In this document: positions 24,698-32,979 of the stretch, in pieces | Layout: each line of letters opens with the position of its first letter | Numbering within the stretch: position 1 is the first letter of the stretch | Assembly: GCA_030055595.1 (NCBI GenBank) | Contig: JASFYH010000002.1 | Coordinates: 62,001 to 126,000 of the forward strand | DNA from: Archaeoglobales archaeon | Lineage (GTDB): Archaea > Halobacteriota > Archaeoglobi > Archaeoglobales > Archaeoglobaceae | Direction: 5' to 3' | DNA length: 64,000 bases | Translations under genes and position numbers: made by a program | Notes under the pieces: model-generated | What the model was told of the DNA's origin: nothing | The model's database searches: none | Seen by the model: the letters and a program-made list of their open reading frames with translations, nothing else

Positions 24698-25540
24698 TTA
24701 AAATTTTTTGCGATCTTTTTCGTCAAGCAAATGCTTTCCATCGCAACTCTTGGCTTTGAACTCAAAACTTTCTCTGCAGAATCCACAAGTAATTCCCAGA
24801 GACTCACAAAATTCCTCAACTTTTCTTAAAATTCCCAAACGCAGATCTTTTCTCATATACCAATATCCTCCAAACTTCTCTCCTTCCTTAAAGTAAAGTC
24901 TTCTGAGTCTCTCAGCAAGCCAAGGAAGGGTTTTTGCGATTCTGTTAAAAGAGTCGCGTCTGAGCTTAAGCGTAGAAGTTACAACATGACTTGGCTGACA
25001 AACTTCTATTATTTTTAGCCTATTTTCATTTAGAAACGGAACGATCGGATCGAATCTGAGAACAACTGGTAAAACTTCCGAGATCTTTCTGAACGCAATG
25101 ATCCTTTTATCAGTCGAAGGTGCAAATTTCTCAAGCGAATCACAGCCGGTTATGCTCATGCTAACAACCGCATTTATTTCAGATAAAAGATCAAGATCTC
25201 GAAGCACAAGGTCGCTTTTTGTTATAACAAGAACTTTCGCTCCATATTCCTTAAAAAGCTTTAAGCATTTCCTCGTTATTTCCTTCTCCTTCTCGATCGG
25301 CGGATAAGGATCTGAGCTGTTCGACATCGAGATCACTTCATCCCCCTTTAACTCATCAAGATCTCTCTCCAGTTTCCTGAAAAGATCTTTTTTCTCCCTC
25401 ACTTCCCAGAACTTCGGAATATAGGTTGCATAGCAGTAATCACAGCAATGAGCACAGCCCGTGTAGGGATTAAACGAGAGCTTGTAACCACAAGTGCAAA
25501 GCTCTGACTTCCATGGATCGAATGGCTTAAGAACCCGCAT
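24698..25540 (-). CDS. SplB-like radical SAM protein (COG1533)
   Basis: The 280-residue protein has the radical SAM cysteines in the variant GCAHCCDYCYATY (about residues 28-40), plus the SplB-family stretch EVISMSNSSDPYPPIEKEKEITR and a C-terminal CGFCRESFEFKAKSC cysteine pair. It has a CTCG pair just before the radical SAM motif. Relatives include spore photoproduct lyase but most are of unknown substrate; DNA repair cannot be claimed. It overlaps the permease gene upstream by 14 bases. Confidence 0.83.
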   Translation of the reverse strand: MRVLKPFDPWKSELCTCGYKLSFNPYTGCAHCCDYCYATYIPKFWEVREKKDLFRKLERDLDELKGDEVISMSNSSDPYPPIEKEKEITRKCLKLFKEYGAKVLVITKSDLVLRDLDLLSEINAVVSMSITGCDSLEKFAPSTDKRIIAFRKISEVLPVVLRFDPIVPFLNENRLKIIEVCQPSHVVTSTLKLRRDSFNRIAKTLPWLAERLRRLYFKEGEKFGGYWYMRKDLRLGILRKVEEFCESLGITCGFCRESFEFKAKSCDGKHLLDEKDRKKF

Positions 25541-26783
25541 ACTTGCTCCTAAAGACTAAATGCTCCATTAACATAGCAGTGAGAACGCCCATCACAAAAC
25601 TGTTCCCTAAAATTGGCTTTATTATTTCTGGAAAAGAGTCCAGAGCGGTTTTGGGTATGAAGGCTATTAGAACTGCTAAAAGAACTGGAAATCCTATAAT
25701 CAAACCGGAATCGATGTCCTCGAGTTTTACCATCGCGAGGGCAACCGCAATTTGGGAGCACATAATATATAGGAAAATACTTCCCACAACAACTTTTGGA
25801 ATTGATCCAAAGAGTGATATAACCGCGGGTATGAAGGCAATAACGATTAAGACAAGCCCGGCAGGGATCAGGGTAGATCTCGAGGCACATTTTGTTGCGG
25901 AGATCATTCCCGGGCTTAGCGTGTAGTTTACCATGCCGACTACACCCAAAAAACCCGAAAATAGATTGGAGATCCCAGTCAGAGAGACTCCTTTTGTAAC
26001 TCTATTTTCCATCCCGCTTACCTTAAGGATCTCGCCCAAGGAATAGATCGAACTCAAGTCGTTTATAGCAAGTGCTAAAAAGCAGATCAAGAATGCAAAA
26101 ATGACTTCTGGCTTAAAAGTGAGATTTAGATTTAGCCCGTAAAAAAAGCCCGCGATCTCAAGATCAGGGATAATTAAAGCCTTGGGAAAGATCCATAAGT
26201 GGATCACTGTTCCAAATAAAAGCCACAGTATTACCAGAAAATTCCAGAAGCTTTTGAATCTCACGCTAAAAGCAAAAAGAGATATTATAAAAGCTATTGA
26301 AAAGAGCAAATTGTAAAATGGATCTTCTATCAAGATCAGATCCATGATCACCGGGATCAAAGATATGGCAACGAGCAGAAGCACCACCACAACTATTCTT
26401 TCCGTAAAAAATCTCCTAAGTAAATTTAACTTGCCAGTTATTGCAAAAATGAATAGAATCGCTCCACAAACTGCTATAGAGGTATAAATCGCCTCAAATC
26501 CACTTTCAAGACTTGCGTAGATCCCAACCATTAAAACCGCTGATGGACCAATTACAAGGGGTAAACGATGTCCAAAAAAGAGCTGAGCCAAGAGTGTAAG
26601 CCCAGCGATGAAGAAGACTTTCTGTAGGTAGATCGTTTTCTCAAATCCGCTTTCATATTGCATTTCCGCAATGACTCTCCCGGCAATTATGAGAATGAAT
26701 CCAATAACCGCTAACCATTGGAGACTTACAAGCAGAAATTCTGGCAAGGGCGGAGTTTCTTCTAATCCATATTTCAACCGCAC
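25527..26783 (-). CDS. NCS2-family xanthine/uracil-type permease
   Basis: The 418-residue membrane protein has about 12-14 hydrophobic segments. NCS2 features include RLPLVIGPSAVLMVGIYAS and LTGISNLFSGFLGVVGMVNYTLSPG, and the proton-coupled transporter fold is apparent from the repeat pattern. Substrate is not predictable; uracil or xanthine is usual. It starts with a GTG at 26783, about 25 bases from the minus-strand TATA box near 26805-26815, which suggests a leaderless start. Confidence 0.85.
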   Translation of the reverse strand: MRLKYGLEETPPLPEFLLVSLQWLAVIGFILIIAGRVIAEMQYESGFEKTIYLQKVFFIAGLTLLAQLFFGHRLPLVIGPSAVLMVGIYASLESGFEAIYTSIAVCGAILFIFAITGKLNLLRRFFTERIVVVVLLLVAISLIPVIMDLILIEDPFYNLLFSIAFIISLFAFSVRFKSFWNFLVILWLLFGTVIHLWIFPKALIIPDLEIAGFFYGLNLNLTFKPEVIFAFLICFLALAINDLSSIYSLGEILKVSGMENRVTKGVSLTGISNLFSGFLGVVGMVNYTLSPGMISATKCASRSTLIPAGLVLIVIAFIPAVISLFGSIPKVVVGSIFLYIMCSQIAVALAMVKLEDIDSGLIIGFPVLLAVLIAFIPKTALDSFPEIIKPILGNSFVMGVLTAMLMEHLVFRSKYAGS

Positions 26784-26849
26784 AATAATTTTTCAGAGGA
26801 GATCTTATAAGTATTTTGATTTACATTGGAATCTCCAAGCAATTAGATC

Positions 26850-26972
26850 TTGAAAAGAGTGTGCAGACTCCTTGGGATATTACTGCTCGATGAGATCTTT
26901 GAGGAGATGATCTGGTTTGTTTCGCCTGAAAAGGTGAGGGAGACAATAAAAAACTGGTTCGAAAGATGTTAG
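26850..26972 (+). CDS. Possible 40-residue protein or gene remnant
   Basis: This short frame begins at TTG (26850) or GTG (26859) and ends at TAG 26970-26972. It encodes a protein-like sequence: a hydrophobic RLLGILLLDEIFEEMIWFV followed by SPEKVRETIKNWFERC, i.e. a hydrophobic helix and a charged amphipathic helix. A stop codon lies in frame directly upstream, so it is either a genuine small protein or the C-terminal remnant of a larger gene. A TATA-like CTTATAAGTATTT lies about 35-45 bases upstream on this strand. I do not recognise the family. Confidence 0.35.
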   Translation: MKRVCRLLGILLLDEIFEEMIWFVSPEKVRETIKNWFERC

Positions 26973-26984
26973 GAGATCGGTAAA

Positions 26985-27007
26985 ATACCCTAAGGTATCC
27001 CTAAGGA
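26985..27007. repeat. Tandem CCCTAAGG pair, one helical turn apart
   Basis: CCCTAAGG occurs at 26988-26995 and again at 26999-27006, an 11-base period, within TACCCTAAGGTATCCCTAAGG. An AT-rich AAATATTTTT follows. The spacing puts both copies on one face of the helix, as expected for a dimeric regulator site. It lies in the gap after the HicA-like gene. Confidence 0.4.
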
Positions 27008-27031
27008 TAAATATTTTTCTCTTTTGAAATC

Positions 27032-27319
27032 TTAAATTTGATTTCTATTCTTTAGGTAACCAATATATTTTTCATAATCCATAGGACATTCAATAAATTC
27101 CTCAAAAAGATTGTTGTTTTCAAACTTTAATTGCTTCATAATCCTTTTCGTTAAATCTTTCGAGATTTGGTCTTGACTCCGGCTCAGCACGGTGAAAATT
27201 TTTGTCTTTTTTCCATCGACAACTAGAAAGTATTTGGTATGCTTGCCTCCCTCTTCTCTTTTAAAACCTTTTTTTGTAAGGGCGGACTCTAATTCCCGTA
27301 TTTTTACTGTTCTACTCAA
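27032..27319 (-). CDS. HicA-like (YcfA) mRNA-interferase family protein
   Basis: A 95-residue protein with the small double-stranded-RNA-binding-like fold of HicA: KIRELESALTKKGFKREEGGKHTKYFLVVDGKKTKIF. The histidine of GGKHTKY is in the position of the HicA catalytic histidine. A C-terminal extension (FEEFIECPMDYEKYIGYL) is longer than in the classical toxin. The start is taken as TTG at 27319 because GGAGGTTG lies six to eight bases upstream; a GTG at 27337 is the longer alternative. It overlaps the preceding HicB-ended gene, the reverse of the usual hicA-hicB order but common in variants. Confidence 0.68.
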   Translation of the reverse strand: MSRTVKIRELESALTKKGFKREEGGKHTKYFLVVDGKKTKIFTVLSRSQDQISKDLTKRIMKQLKFENNNLFEEFIECPMDYEKYIGYLKNRNQI

Positions 27320-28304
27320 TTTTTTCAACCTCCACAAACTCTAACAACTTTTTTTTCAATTCTATAGCCTTCTCAGAAAGATTTCTATCTTCTTCCAAAG
27401 CATAACCCTCTATAAGGGTTTTGAAAACAATTTCGAGATCCTTTTTTGCCTCCTCAAAGGTTGTTCCGCAACCATAGAGCTCCAGATCTTCATTTTCCAA
27501 GCACCAGATGTTTTCGATGTTGTCGTATGAGACTCTTATTGGAATCGGTTTTTTCAGTCTATAACCCGCGAATTCTTTTGCTAGAGCTTCATTCCAGCCC
27601 TCGAGGTCCAAAACTTCTACAATTTTCCCCCTCCCTGCCCTCTCAAAAAATCCCCTAACAGTCACAGGTTTCTTTATGTATTCGTAAACCTTATCTTCGA
27701 GTTCAGGTGAGGGCTCATAATAGCATTTGACGATCTTTCCTTCGGGCGTGATTATTTCGAAACGCCTTTTGTCGCCGTAAAATTTTGATTCAAGAAGCAC
27801 ACCTGAAATCGATTGCGAATATTTCTTTTCAAACTCTTTCCTTAAAATCGATAGGTTTTGCTTCTCCTCAGGAGATAATACTATCTTTTTCTCAATTTTT
27901 TCAGCTCCAAAAGCTATATTTACTCTCGATCCATCGTATGACCAAAATCCTTCCAATTTTCTCAGACTTTGAATTATCAGTCTTTCATTTTCCCTATATT
28001 CCAGCTCTAAAATTTCCTTTGCACGGTCTGGATCTCCAAGATTTAACTTCAATTTCTCGATAAACTCTATAGCATCTATTGCTAAGTGTCGAGTGAGTGC
28101 GGGAGGCGGGATTACCTGAATCTCAACACTTCCCTCTCCTATTCTTTCTAGATATAGCTGCATGTATTCTTTCCTTACATTTCTAGCTCTACCATAGTCA
28201 AAGAGAAAACGCTGAAAATTCGAAAGAATATCCGCCAACTTTAAAACCTCTATTCTGCCTAATTTAACTCCTTCGAGGATCAACCAAATCCTTTTTACAT
28301 CCAT
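27312..28304 (-). CDS. Large protein with HicB-like C-terminal domain
   Basis: The 330-residue soluble protein overlaps the HicA-like gene. Its last ~85 residues (SYDNIENIWCLENEDLELYGCGTTFEEAKKDLEIVFKTLIEGY) show the HicB pattern: two strands, a G-x-T-xEEA turn and a long helix. The first ~245 residues are not HicB. They form an alpha/beta segment (VIPPPALTRHLAIDAIEFIEKL) and a beta-rich, OB-like part (SGVLLESKFYGDKRRFEIITPEGKIV) ending in FFERAGRGKIVEVLDL. A normal HicB antitoxin is roughly 70-150 residues, so this is an enlarged antitoxin or a dedicated sensor protein. I do not recognise the N-terminal family. Confidence 0.65.
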   Translation of the reverse strand: MDVKRIWLILEGVKLGRIEVLKLADILSNFQRFLFDYGRARNVRKEYMQLYLERIGEGSVEIQVIPPPALTRHLAIDAIEFIEKLKLNLGDPDRAKEILELEYRENERLIIQSLRKLEGFWSYDGSRVNIAFGAEKIEKKIVLSPEEKQNLSILRKEFEKKYSQSISGVLLESKFYGDKRRFEIITPEGKIVKCYYEPSPELEDKVYEYIKKPVTVRGFFERAGRGKIVEVLDLEGWNEALAKEFAGYRLKKPIPIRVSYDNIENIWCLENEDLELYGCGTTFEEAKKDLEIVFKTLIEGYALEEDRNLSEKAIELKKKLLEFVEVEKIE

Positions 28305-28398
28305 ATCCCCAAACCCATGCTTTTATTTTCATTAATCGCATATCCCCTTTTTAAATTTTTCTTTTTCTGAATTTCAAAGCTCTCAAAAGATTGTCCTT

Positions 28399-28596
28399 CT
28401 ATTCTTTTACATCGCCTTCCAAAAACTCCTTTCCATTAAGGTATAATTCTGTCGATAATATTGGGCTGAAAAACCGTTTTTCAAAGGGATACCAAATTTT
28501 TAAATTTATCAACGAAGACGAATCGATAATATAGATTTTAAATTCGCTTCCTTCTAAATCTAATTGTTTTGTGTTATTCGAGGAGCTTCTGCGCAT
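28399..28596 (-). pseudogene. Truncated PIN-type (DUF4411-like) toxin remnant
   Basis: The 65-codon frame starts inside the end of the ImmA/IrrE-like gene and encodes IYIIDSSSLINLKIWYPFEK, the beginning of PIN-domain proteins of the DUF4411 type that usually accompany such HTH-metallopeptidases. The family is normally about 150-170 residues. Here the frame ends after about 50 PIN residues, and the C-terminal part (STELYLNGKEFLEGD) resembles a later part of the family, as if an internal segment were deleted. The acidic residues needed downstream are absent, so it is probably inactive. Confidence 0.55.
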
Positions 28597-29611
28597 ACTT
28601 CAGCTTCAGATCGAGAATTCTCATCGCCTCGTAGAATCCCAATCTCCCATCCATATACGCTTTTCTTACCTCGGAAATTGCGAGCTTGCCAGCTCTATTT
28701 TCAAAAGTTCTTTCCCAGTCCTTGAAACCACCACCTGCGACTTTTTCTTTATCAAATTTTTCTTTAAATTCCTGATATCTGGTAGGGGATATTGCTTTTA
28801 ATTTCAGCAATCTAATCATTATAACCTGAACGCTGACACCAAATTTTCTTGCAATATTTTTGATATTCCTATCTTTAAGCTCCAGACCAGCAATCTCTTC
28901 TTTTAATTCTTCGGTGGGAACCAAGAACTCAGCAGAGAACTCGTTGCAGGAACGTTCAATTTCGTCTTCACTTTCGAGCTCTATTGAACACAAACTGCTC
29001 TCTCTTCTTTTGATTAAGTGCGGTAACTCGTGGAACAAAGAAAATAGCTTTACAGGGGGTTCATCGTGTTCATTGAGAACAATCACCGCAAGATCGGAAT
29101 ATATGCTGAAAGCTCTAACGTTTTCGCCCAAGGGATACTCTATGACCATGATGTTGAGTTTATCCTCGACTCTATCTCTGTAATAATCAAAAATTTCTCT
29201 GGGCCTGCCTTTCACTCTCTCGATATTAAGATACTCCCGTAGTTCTTGGGCTGAATATATTTCAGGTATTATACTCTTTTTTCCACTAAGCTCCATTATT
29301 TCCCTGGATAAGTATATCGCCCGCCTTTTTGCAACAAAAACTTCTGGGGTCAATTTTCTTTCTCTGTTCAATCTATAGTCCATCAATTCCGGCATTTTTG
29401 GCAGAGTTTCCGAGAAGAACGCAACCAATGGAACCTTATACAGATCTGCAAGTTTTTTGAGTAGATCAGCATCTAATTCTCCACTTTTTTCTATATTTCT
29501 AAGATTATCAACAGAAATTTCGAGTTCTTTCGCTATTTCTTCAAGATCGTAACCTGAATTCTTCCTGAGTTCCTCCAGTCTTTCTGGGAGTATTTTAATG
29601 CTTGACATCAT
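28574..29611 (-). CDS. HTH regulator with ImmA/IrrE-type metallopeptidase domain
   Basis: The 345-residue protein has an N-terminal XRE helix-turn-helix (LEELRKNSGYDLEEIAKELEISVDNLRNIEKSG, residues 12-45). A ImmA/IrrE domain follows, with its zinc motif as HELPH (near residue 190) and the downstream glutamate-containing CNEFSAEFLVP. The HELPH sequence departs from the usual HExxH only in its spacer residues, so catalysis remains possible. Such proteins cleave repressors or act as antitoxins for PIN toxins. It starts leaderless about 20-25 bases from a minus-strand TATA (AAATATAAC). Its usual PIN partner downstream is truncated. Confidence 0.82.
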   Translation of the reverse strand: MMSSIKILPERLEELRKNSGYDLEEIAKELEISVDNLRNIEKSGELDADLLKKLADLYKVPLVAFFSETLPKMPELMDYRLNRERKLTPEVFVAKRRAIYLSREIMELSGKKSIIPEIYSAQELREYLNIERVKGRPREIFDYYRDRVEDKLNIMVIEYPLGENVRAFSIYSDLAVIVLNEHDEPPVKLFSLFHELPHLIKRRESSLCSIELESEDEIERSCNEFSAEFLVPTEELKEEIAGLELKDRNIKNIARKFGVSVQVIMIRLLKLKAISPTRYQEFKEKFDKEKVAGGGFKDWERTFENRAGKLAISEVRKAYMDGRLGFYEAMRILDLKLKYAQKLLE

Positions 29612-29832
29612 TTAAATCGGAGTAAAACATAGTTATATTTAAGACTATCCATAGCGATCAACAGAAAATATTTAGCGATCTTCATTCCTCTTTGATCTCC
29701 AAAAACTCCTTCCCTCTGGGCGGGGCTTTCTTCATCTCTTTGTTGCGATTTTCTTTCTAATACTGATTTCAAATTCGTTCAAGAAGTCTTATCTTGTTCT
29801 TAAGCTTAGCCCAATAACCTATACACATAAGA

Positions 29833-29905
29833 GGGCCCGGAGCGGGATTCGAACCCGCCTCCTGGGATCCACAGTCCCAGAGGATAGCCGCTACCCCATC
29901 CGGGC
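29833..29905 (-). tRNA. tRNA-His (anticodon GUG)
   Basis: Read on the minus strand, the acceptor GCCCGGA pairs fully with TCCGGGC. The anticodon loop CTGTGGA gives anticodon GTG. The T arm is GCGGG-TTCGAAT-CCCGC and the discriminator is C73. An extra G is encoded at position -1 (base 29905) facing C73, the hallmark of tRNA-His. No intron or CCA is present. It borders the accessory patch at 26.8-29.6 kb. Confidence 0.96.
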
Positions 29906-30035
29906 CATGGTGTAGTAATTCCCAACACAAGATATAAATCTGTTTCCAAAACTACTTGAATTATAAATTCTTTGTTAAAGATTGCGTGAAAAGACAAACT
30001 CTAAAGTCTTATATATTATGCGAAAGAACTGAGTT

Positions 30036-30596
30036 GTGCTTAGAGAAATGCTGAGGGAAGTTCTGAACTCAGAAGTGGATGCGGAAGTAATGGCTGCTGT
30101 GCTCGTCCCGATTTTAGAGTGTAGAGAACCAAAGATCTTGATGATAAAACGAGGAGAGAATTTAACCCGTAATGCTGGACACGTTGCTTTCCCCGGTGGA
30201 ATGCGTGAGGAGGGGGAAGATGTTGTTGAGACCGCCCTAAGAGAGGTCGAAGAAGAAATTGGAGTTCAAAGGAAAAAGATCGAAATAATAGGATTCCTAA
30301 AGTCGAGAGAAGTAAGAGAATACAAGATTCCTCTTTGCCCCATTGTTGGGATCATAGACGAGAGGGAGTTTAAGCCTGACAAAAAGGAAGTTAGTAAGAT
30401 CCTAATAGACAGTCTCGAGAGGGTCTTGAAGTCACGGAGAGTTGCAGATTGGGGAGCAAACTTTGAATGTGACCGTGAACTTGTCTGGGGTGCTTCGAGT
30501 AGGGTTCTCGAAGACCTATACATGAGGATCGTTTTTAAATATGGTTCTCTCGATCACTTTTTCAAAAAATTGAGGGGAGTTTATGGATCTAAATAG
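30036..30596 (+). CDS. Nudix hydrolase (CoA pyrophosphatase-like)
   Basis: The 186-residue protein has a clear Nudix box: the REVEEEIG core with the preceding GGMREEGEDVVETAL (about residues 52-74). The UPF0035/NudL-type stretch FPGGMREEGE and the ending GYTWGATARI-like segment (here ELVWGASSRVLEDLY) favour a CoA diphosphatase or related nucleotide diphosphatase. The GTG at 30036 lies about 25 bases from the TATA box CTTATATATTATG, so the start is probably leaderless. It overlaps hisD by 14 bases. Confidence 0.86.
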   Translation: MLREMLREVLNSEVDAEVMAAVLVPILECREPKILMIKRGENLTRNAGHVAFPGGMREEGEDVVETALREVEEEIGVQRKKIEIIGFLKSREVREYKIPLCPIVGIIDEREFKPDKKEVSKILIDSLERVLKSRRVADWGANFECDRELVWGASSRVLEDLYMRIVFKYGSLDHFFKKLRGVYGSK

Positions 30597-31803
30597 TCTT
30601 AGAAAGAAGATCAACTTTGAAGAATTCATCGAAAAAGTTAGACCGATCGTCGAGGATGTGCGAATTAACGGAGATAAAGCTGTGCTAAAGTATGAGAAGC
30701 TTTTTGACGGCGTTGAACTCAAAAGACTGAAGATCCGAAAGAAAGAGATCGACTCTGCCTATGAAGAAATTGACGACGAGCTTATAGACGCCTTGGAAGT
30801 CGCTAAGGAGAATATAGAGAGATTCCACATGCTCACGAGTGTTGAAAGAGAAATTAGGATCCAGTTTGAAGACTGCATAATGGGCAAGCTCTACACACCC
30901 TTGGAAGCGGTCGGAGCATATATTCCCGGTGGTAGAGCGAGCTATCCTTCTACCGCTCTCATGACAGGCATTCCAGCAATTATTGCGGGAGTTGAAAAGC
31001 TGATCGCATGCACACCTCCGAATTCACAAGGTGATGTGAATCCTCTAACGCTTGTTGCATGTGATCTCGCGGGTTTCGAAGAGATCTACTGCGTTGGAGG
31101 TGCTCAGGCGATCTCTGCAATGGCTTACGGCACTGAGAGTATTCCAAAAGTTCAAAAGATCGTAGGTCCTGGGAACGCTTATGTGACTGCTGCAAAAATT
31201 CTCGTTGCCAAAGACGTTGCCATCGACATGCCTGCTGGTCCATCTGAGATCCTCGTGATCGCAGATGATTCAGCGAATTCAGAGTTTATCGCCTATGATT
31301 GTCTCGCACAGCTTGAACATGATCCACTGGCAATTGCGGTTTTGCTGACCAATTCTGAAAGAGTGGCAAATGAAGTCAGAAGAATCGTCCAAGAGAGAAT
31401 GGGTGAAACTAATTTTGCGGTAAAGCTTGTTAAAGACCTTGACGATGCTATTAAGATCGCAAACGATTTCGCTCCGGAACATCTGGCGATCATATGCAAA
31501 AATGCAGAAAAAGAACTTGAAAAGATAAAAAACGCCGGAAGTGTTTTCATTGGGGATTTTTCTGGAGTGGCGATGGGCGATTACGCTGCGGGAACGAATC
31601 ACGTGCTCCCAACTTCTGGCTATGCAAAGATCTACAGCGGTTTAACCGTAGAGAGCTTCATGAAGTCCTTGACATTCCAAAAACTCACAGCAGAATCCCT
31701 AAAAAGACTTGGAAAAATAGTTGTGAAGCTTGCAGAGGCGGAGGGACTAAAATACCATGCAGAAAGTATAAAAATAAGACTTGATCACTCGAAAAACTCA
31801 TAA
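30583..31803 (+). CDS. hisD: Histidinol dehydrogenase
   Basis: The 406-residue enzyme performs the last two oxidations of histidine synthesis. Conserved segments are GAYIPGGRASYPSTALMTGIPA, VGGAQAISAMAYGT, VGPGNAYVTAAKILV, the zinc/active-site region AQLEHDP, and FAPEHLAI followed by GTNHVLPTSGYAKIYSGL. GGGGAG is upstream of the ATG inside the Nudix gene. No other his gene is adjacent. Its end overlaps that of the convergent CBS-domain gene by 19 bases. Confidence 0.95.
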   Translation: MDLNSLRKKINFEEFIEKVRPIVEDVRINGDKAVLKYEKLFDGVELKRLKIRKKEIDSAYEEIDDELIDALEVAKENIERFHMLTSVEREIRIQFEDCIMGKLYTPLEAVGAYIPGGRASYPSTALMTGIPAIIAGVEKLIACTPPNSQGDVNPLTLVACDLAGFEEIYCVGGAQAISAMAYGTESIPKVQKIVGPGNAYVTAAKILVAKDVAIDMPAGPSEILVIADDSANSEFIAYDCLAQLEHDPLAIAVLLTNSERVANEVRRIVQERMGETNFAVKLVKDLDDAIKIANDFAPEHLAIICKNAEKELEKIKNAGSVFIGDFSGVAMGDYAAGTNHVLPTSGYAKIYSGLTVESFMKSLTFQKLTAESLKRLGKIVVKLAEAEGLKYHAESIKIRLDHSKNS

Positions 31804-32954
31804 ACCGCTTTTTCGAGCTTTCCTTCTTCAATCAGATCTTTTTCTTTCTGCACTTCTCTTTCAAGCTTCTCCAAAGCAACGTGAATAGCATATTCGATTC
31901 CCCAGCTGTCTCCGCTCGCAAGGAAAAGTCCCTTTTTTGCACTCCAGATCTTGATCTTCGCTGTGATCAACGGAATGCCTCTGAAATGGACTCTCTGCTT
32001 CTTTAGATAAACGTAGACATGCGTTTCTCCAAGGAAGTCTCTGTATTTTCTCATAAATCTCTCAATGTCTTTTATAATTTCTCCTCTCTCAAACTCATCC
32101 GGAGAAATATTCTGGGTTATGAATTGAACGCTGATCTCTGTCTTTTCTTGGGATTTCAGGAAGAATTCCAGTATGTCTCTTTTCATCAGAATTCCCTCAG
32201 GGATCCCATCTCTTTCAATAACCACACTCGAGATCCTGTTCTCCGCCATTAGCTCGATCACATCAGAAACGCTATCATTGACCTTTGCACAGATCGGTGG
32301 AACGCTCATTATACTTTCCACCATGATAGATAGGGCTTTTTCCTTTTCACCGCTATAATCGCCCATCCTTGCCCTTTTCCTTGGAGATATGACTCGATCT
32401 ACAATATCTTTCCCAGTTAAAACGCCTATGACTTTTCCTCTCTCATCTACAACAACAACTCTATCCGCTCCATATCTTTTCATCATTGATAAAGCTTTTG
32501 CAACCGTGTCAAATCTCCTAACAGTTAAAAAGTCCTCATTCATCAGGTCTCTAACCTTTGTTCCTTCAAATTCGTCTTTTATAAACTTTATGAAGTCATT
32601 TATATATATAACTCCATACTTACCCTCGAGAGACACAACAACAAATGGGGTTGAATCCTCAATGAATCTTCTCGCAACCTTCTCAGACGAGATTTCAGCT
32701 AATGGAATTACGCCAGTTCTAACAAGCATAGATCTAACCCGGGTCTCATGCGGATTCTTCAACGCTCTTCCCCTGATCAGATCTTTTTCCCTCACAACCC
32801 CAAGTATTTCACCGTCCTCTTCGACCAAGATCGCATTTGCCTTGTCTTTTCCGAGTTTATCGATCAACGGAAACAACTTCGAGAGTGTCTCTTCAACATT
32901 TATTACATAATAATCTTCTCTGATAAGTTCCCTCAGTTCCCCCACATTCACCAC
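31785..32954 (-). CDS. Four-CBS-domain protein with ribosome-hibernation-like C-terminus
   Basis: The 389-residue protein begins with four CBS repeats in two pairs (about residues 5-265). GVVREKDLI, VVSLEGKYGVIYINDF, GVLTGKDIVDRVI and GILMKRDILEFFL mark the repeat ends; such modules bind adenosine nucleotides. The last ~115 residues are different: a beta-strand series (HVYVYLKKQRVHFRGIPLITAKIKIW) and a helix with AIHVALEKLEREVQKEKD. This resembles the HPF/S30AE ribosome-hibernation fold, where a helix ends in KLERQLRK-like residues. It could couple energy state to ribosome silencing. That assignment is inference from pattern only. Confidence 0.75.
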   Translation of the reverse strand: MVNVGELRELIREDYYVINVEETLSKLFPLIDKLGKDKANAILVEEDGEILGVVREKDLIRGRALKNPHETRVRSMLVRTGVIPLAEISSEKVARRFIEDSTPFVVVSLEGKYGVIYINDFIKFIKDEFEGTKVRDLMNEDFLTVRRFDTVAKALSMMKRYGADRVVVVDERGKVIGVLTGKDIVDRVISPRKRARMGDYSGEKEKALSIMVESIMSVPPICAKVNDSVSDVIELMAENRISSVVIERDGIPEGILMKRDILEFFLKSQEKTEISVQFITQNISPDEFERGEIIKDIERFMRKYRDFLGETHVYVYLKKQRVHFRGIPLITAKIKIWSAKKGLFLASGDSWGIEYAIHVALEKLEREVQKEKDLIEEGKLEKAVYEFFE

Positions 32955-32979
32955 CTATGGAAAAATTAACCTTCTTTGA

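Noticed and set aside
26784..29832. Possible att-flanked mobile element beside tRNA-His
   Set aside because: I found no direct repeat of the tRNA 3' end elsewhere in the patch and no integrase gene there, so integration at the tRNA is not supported.
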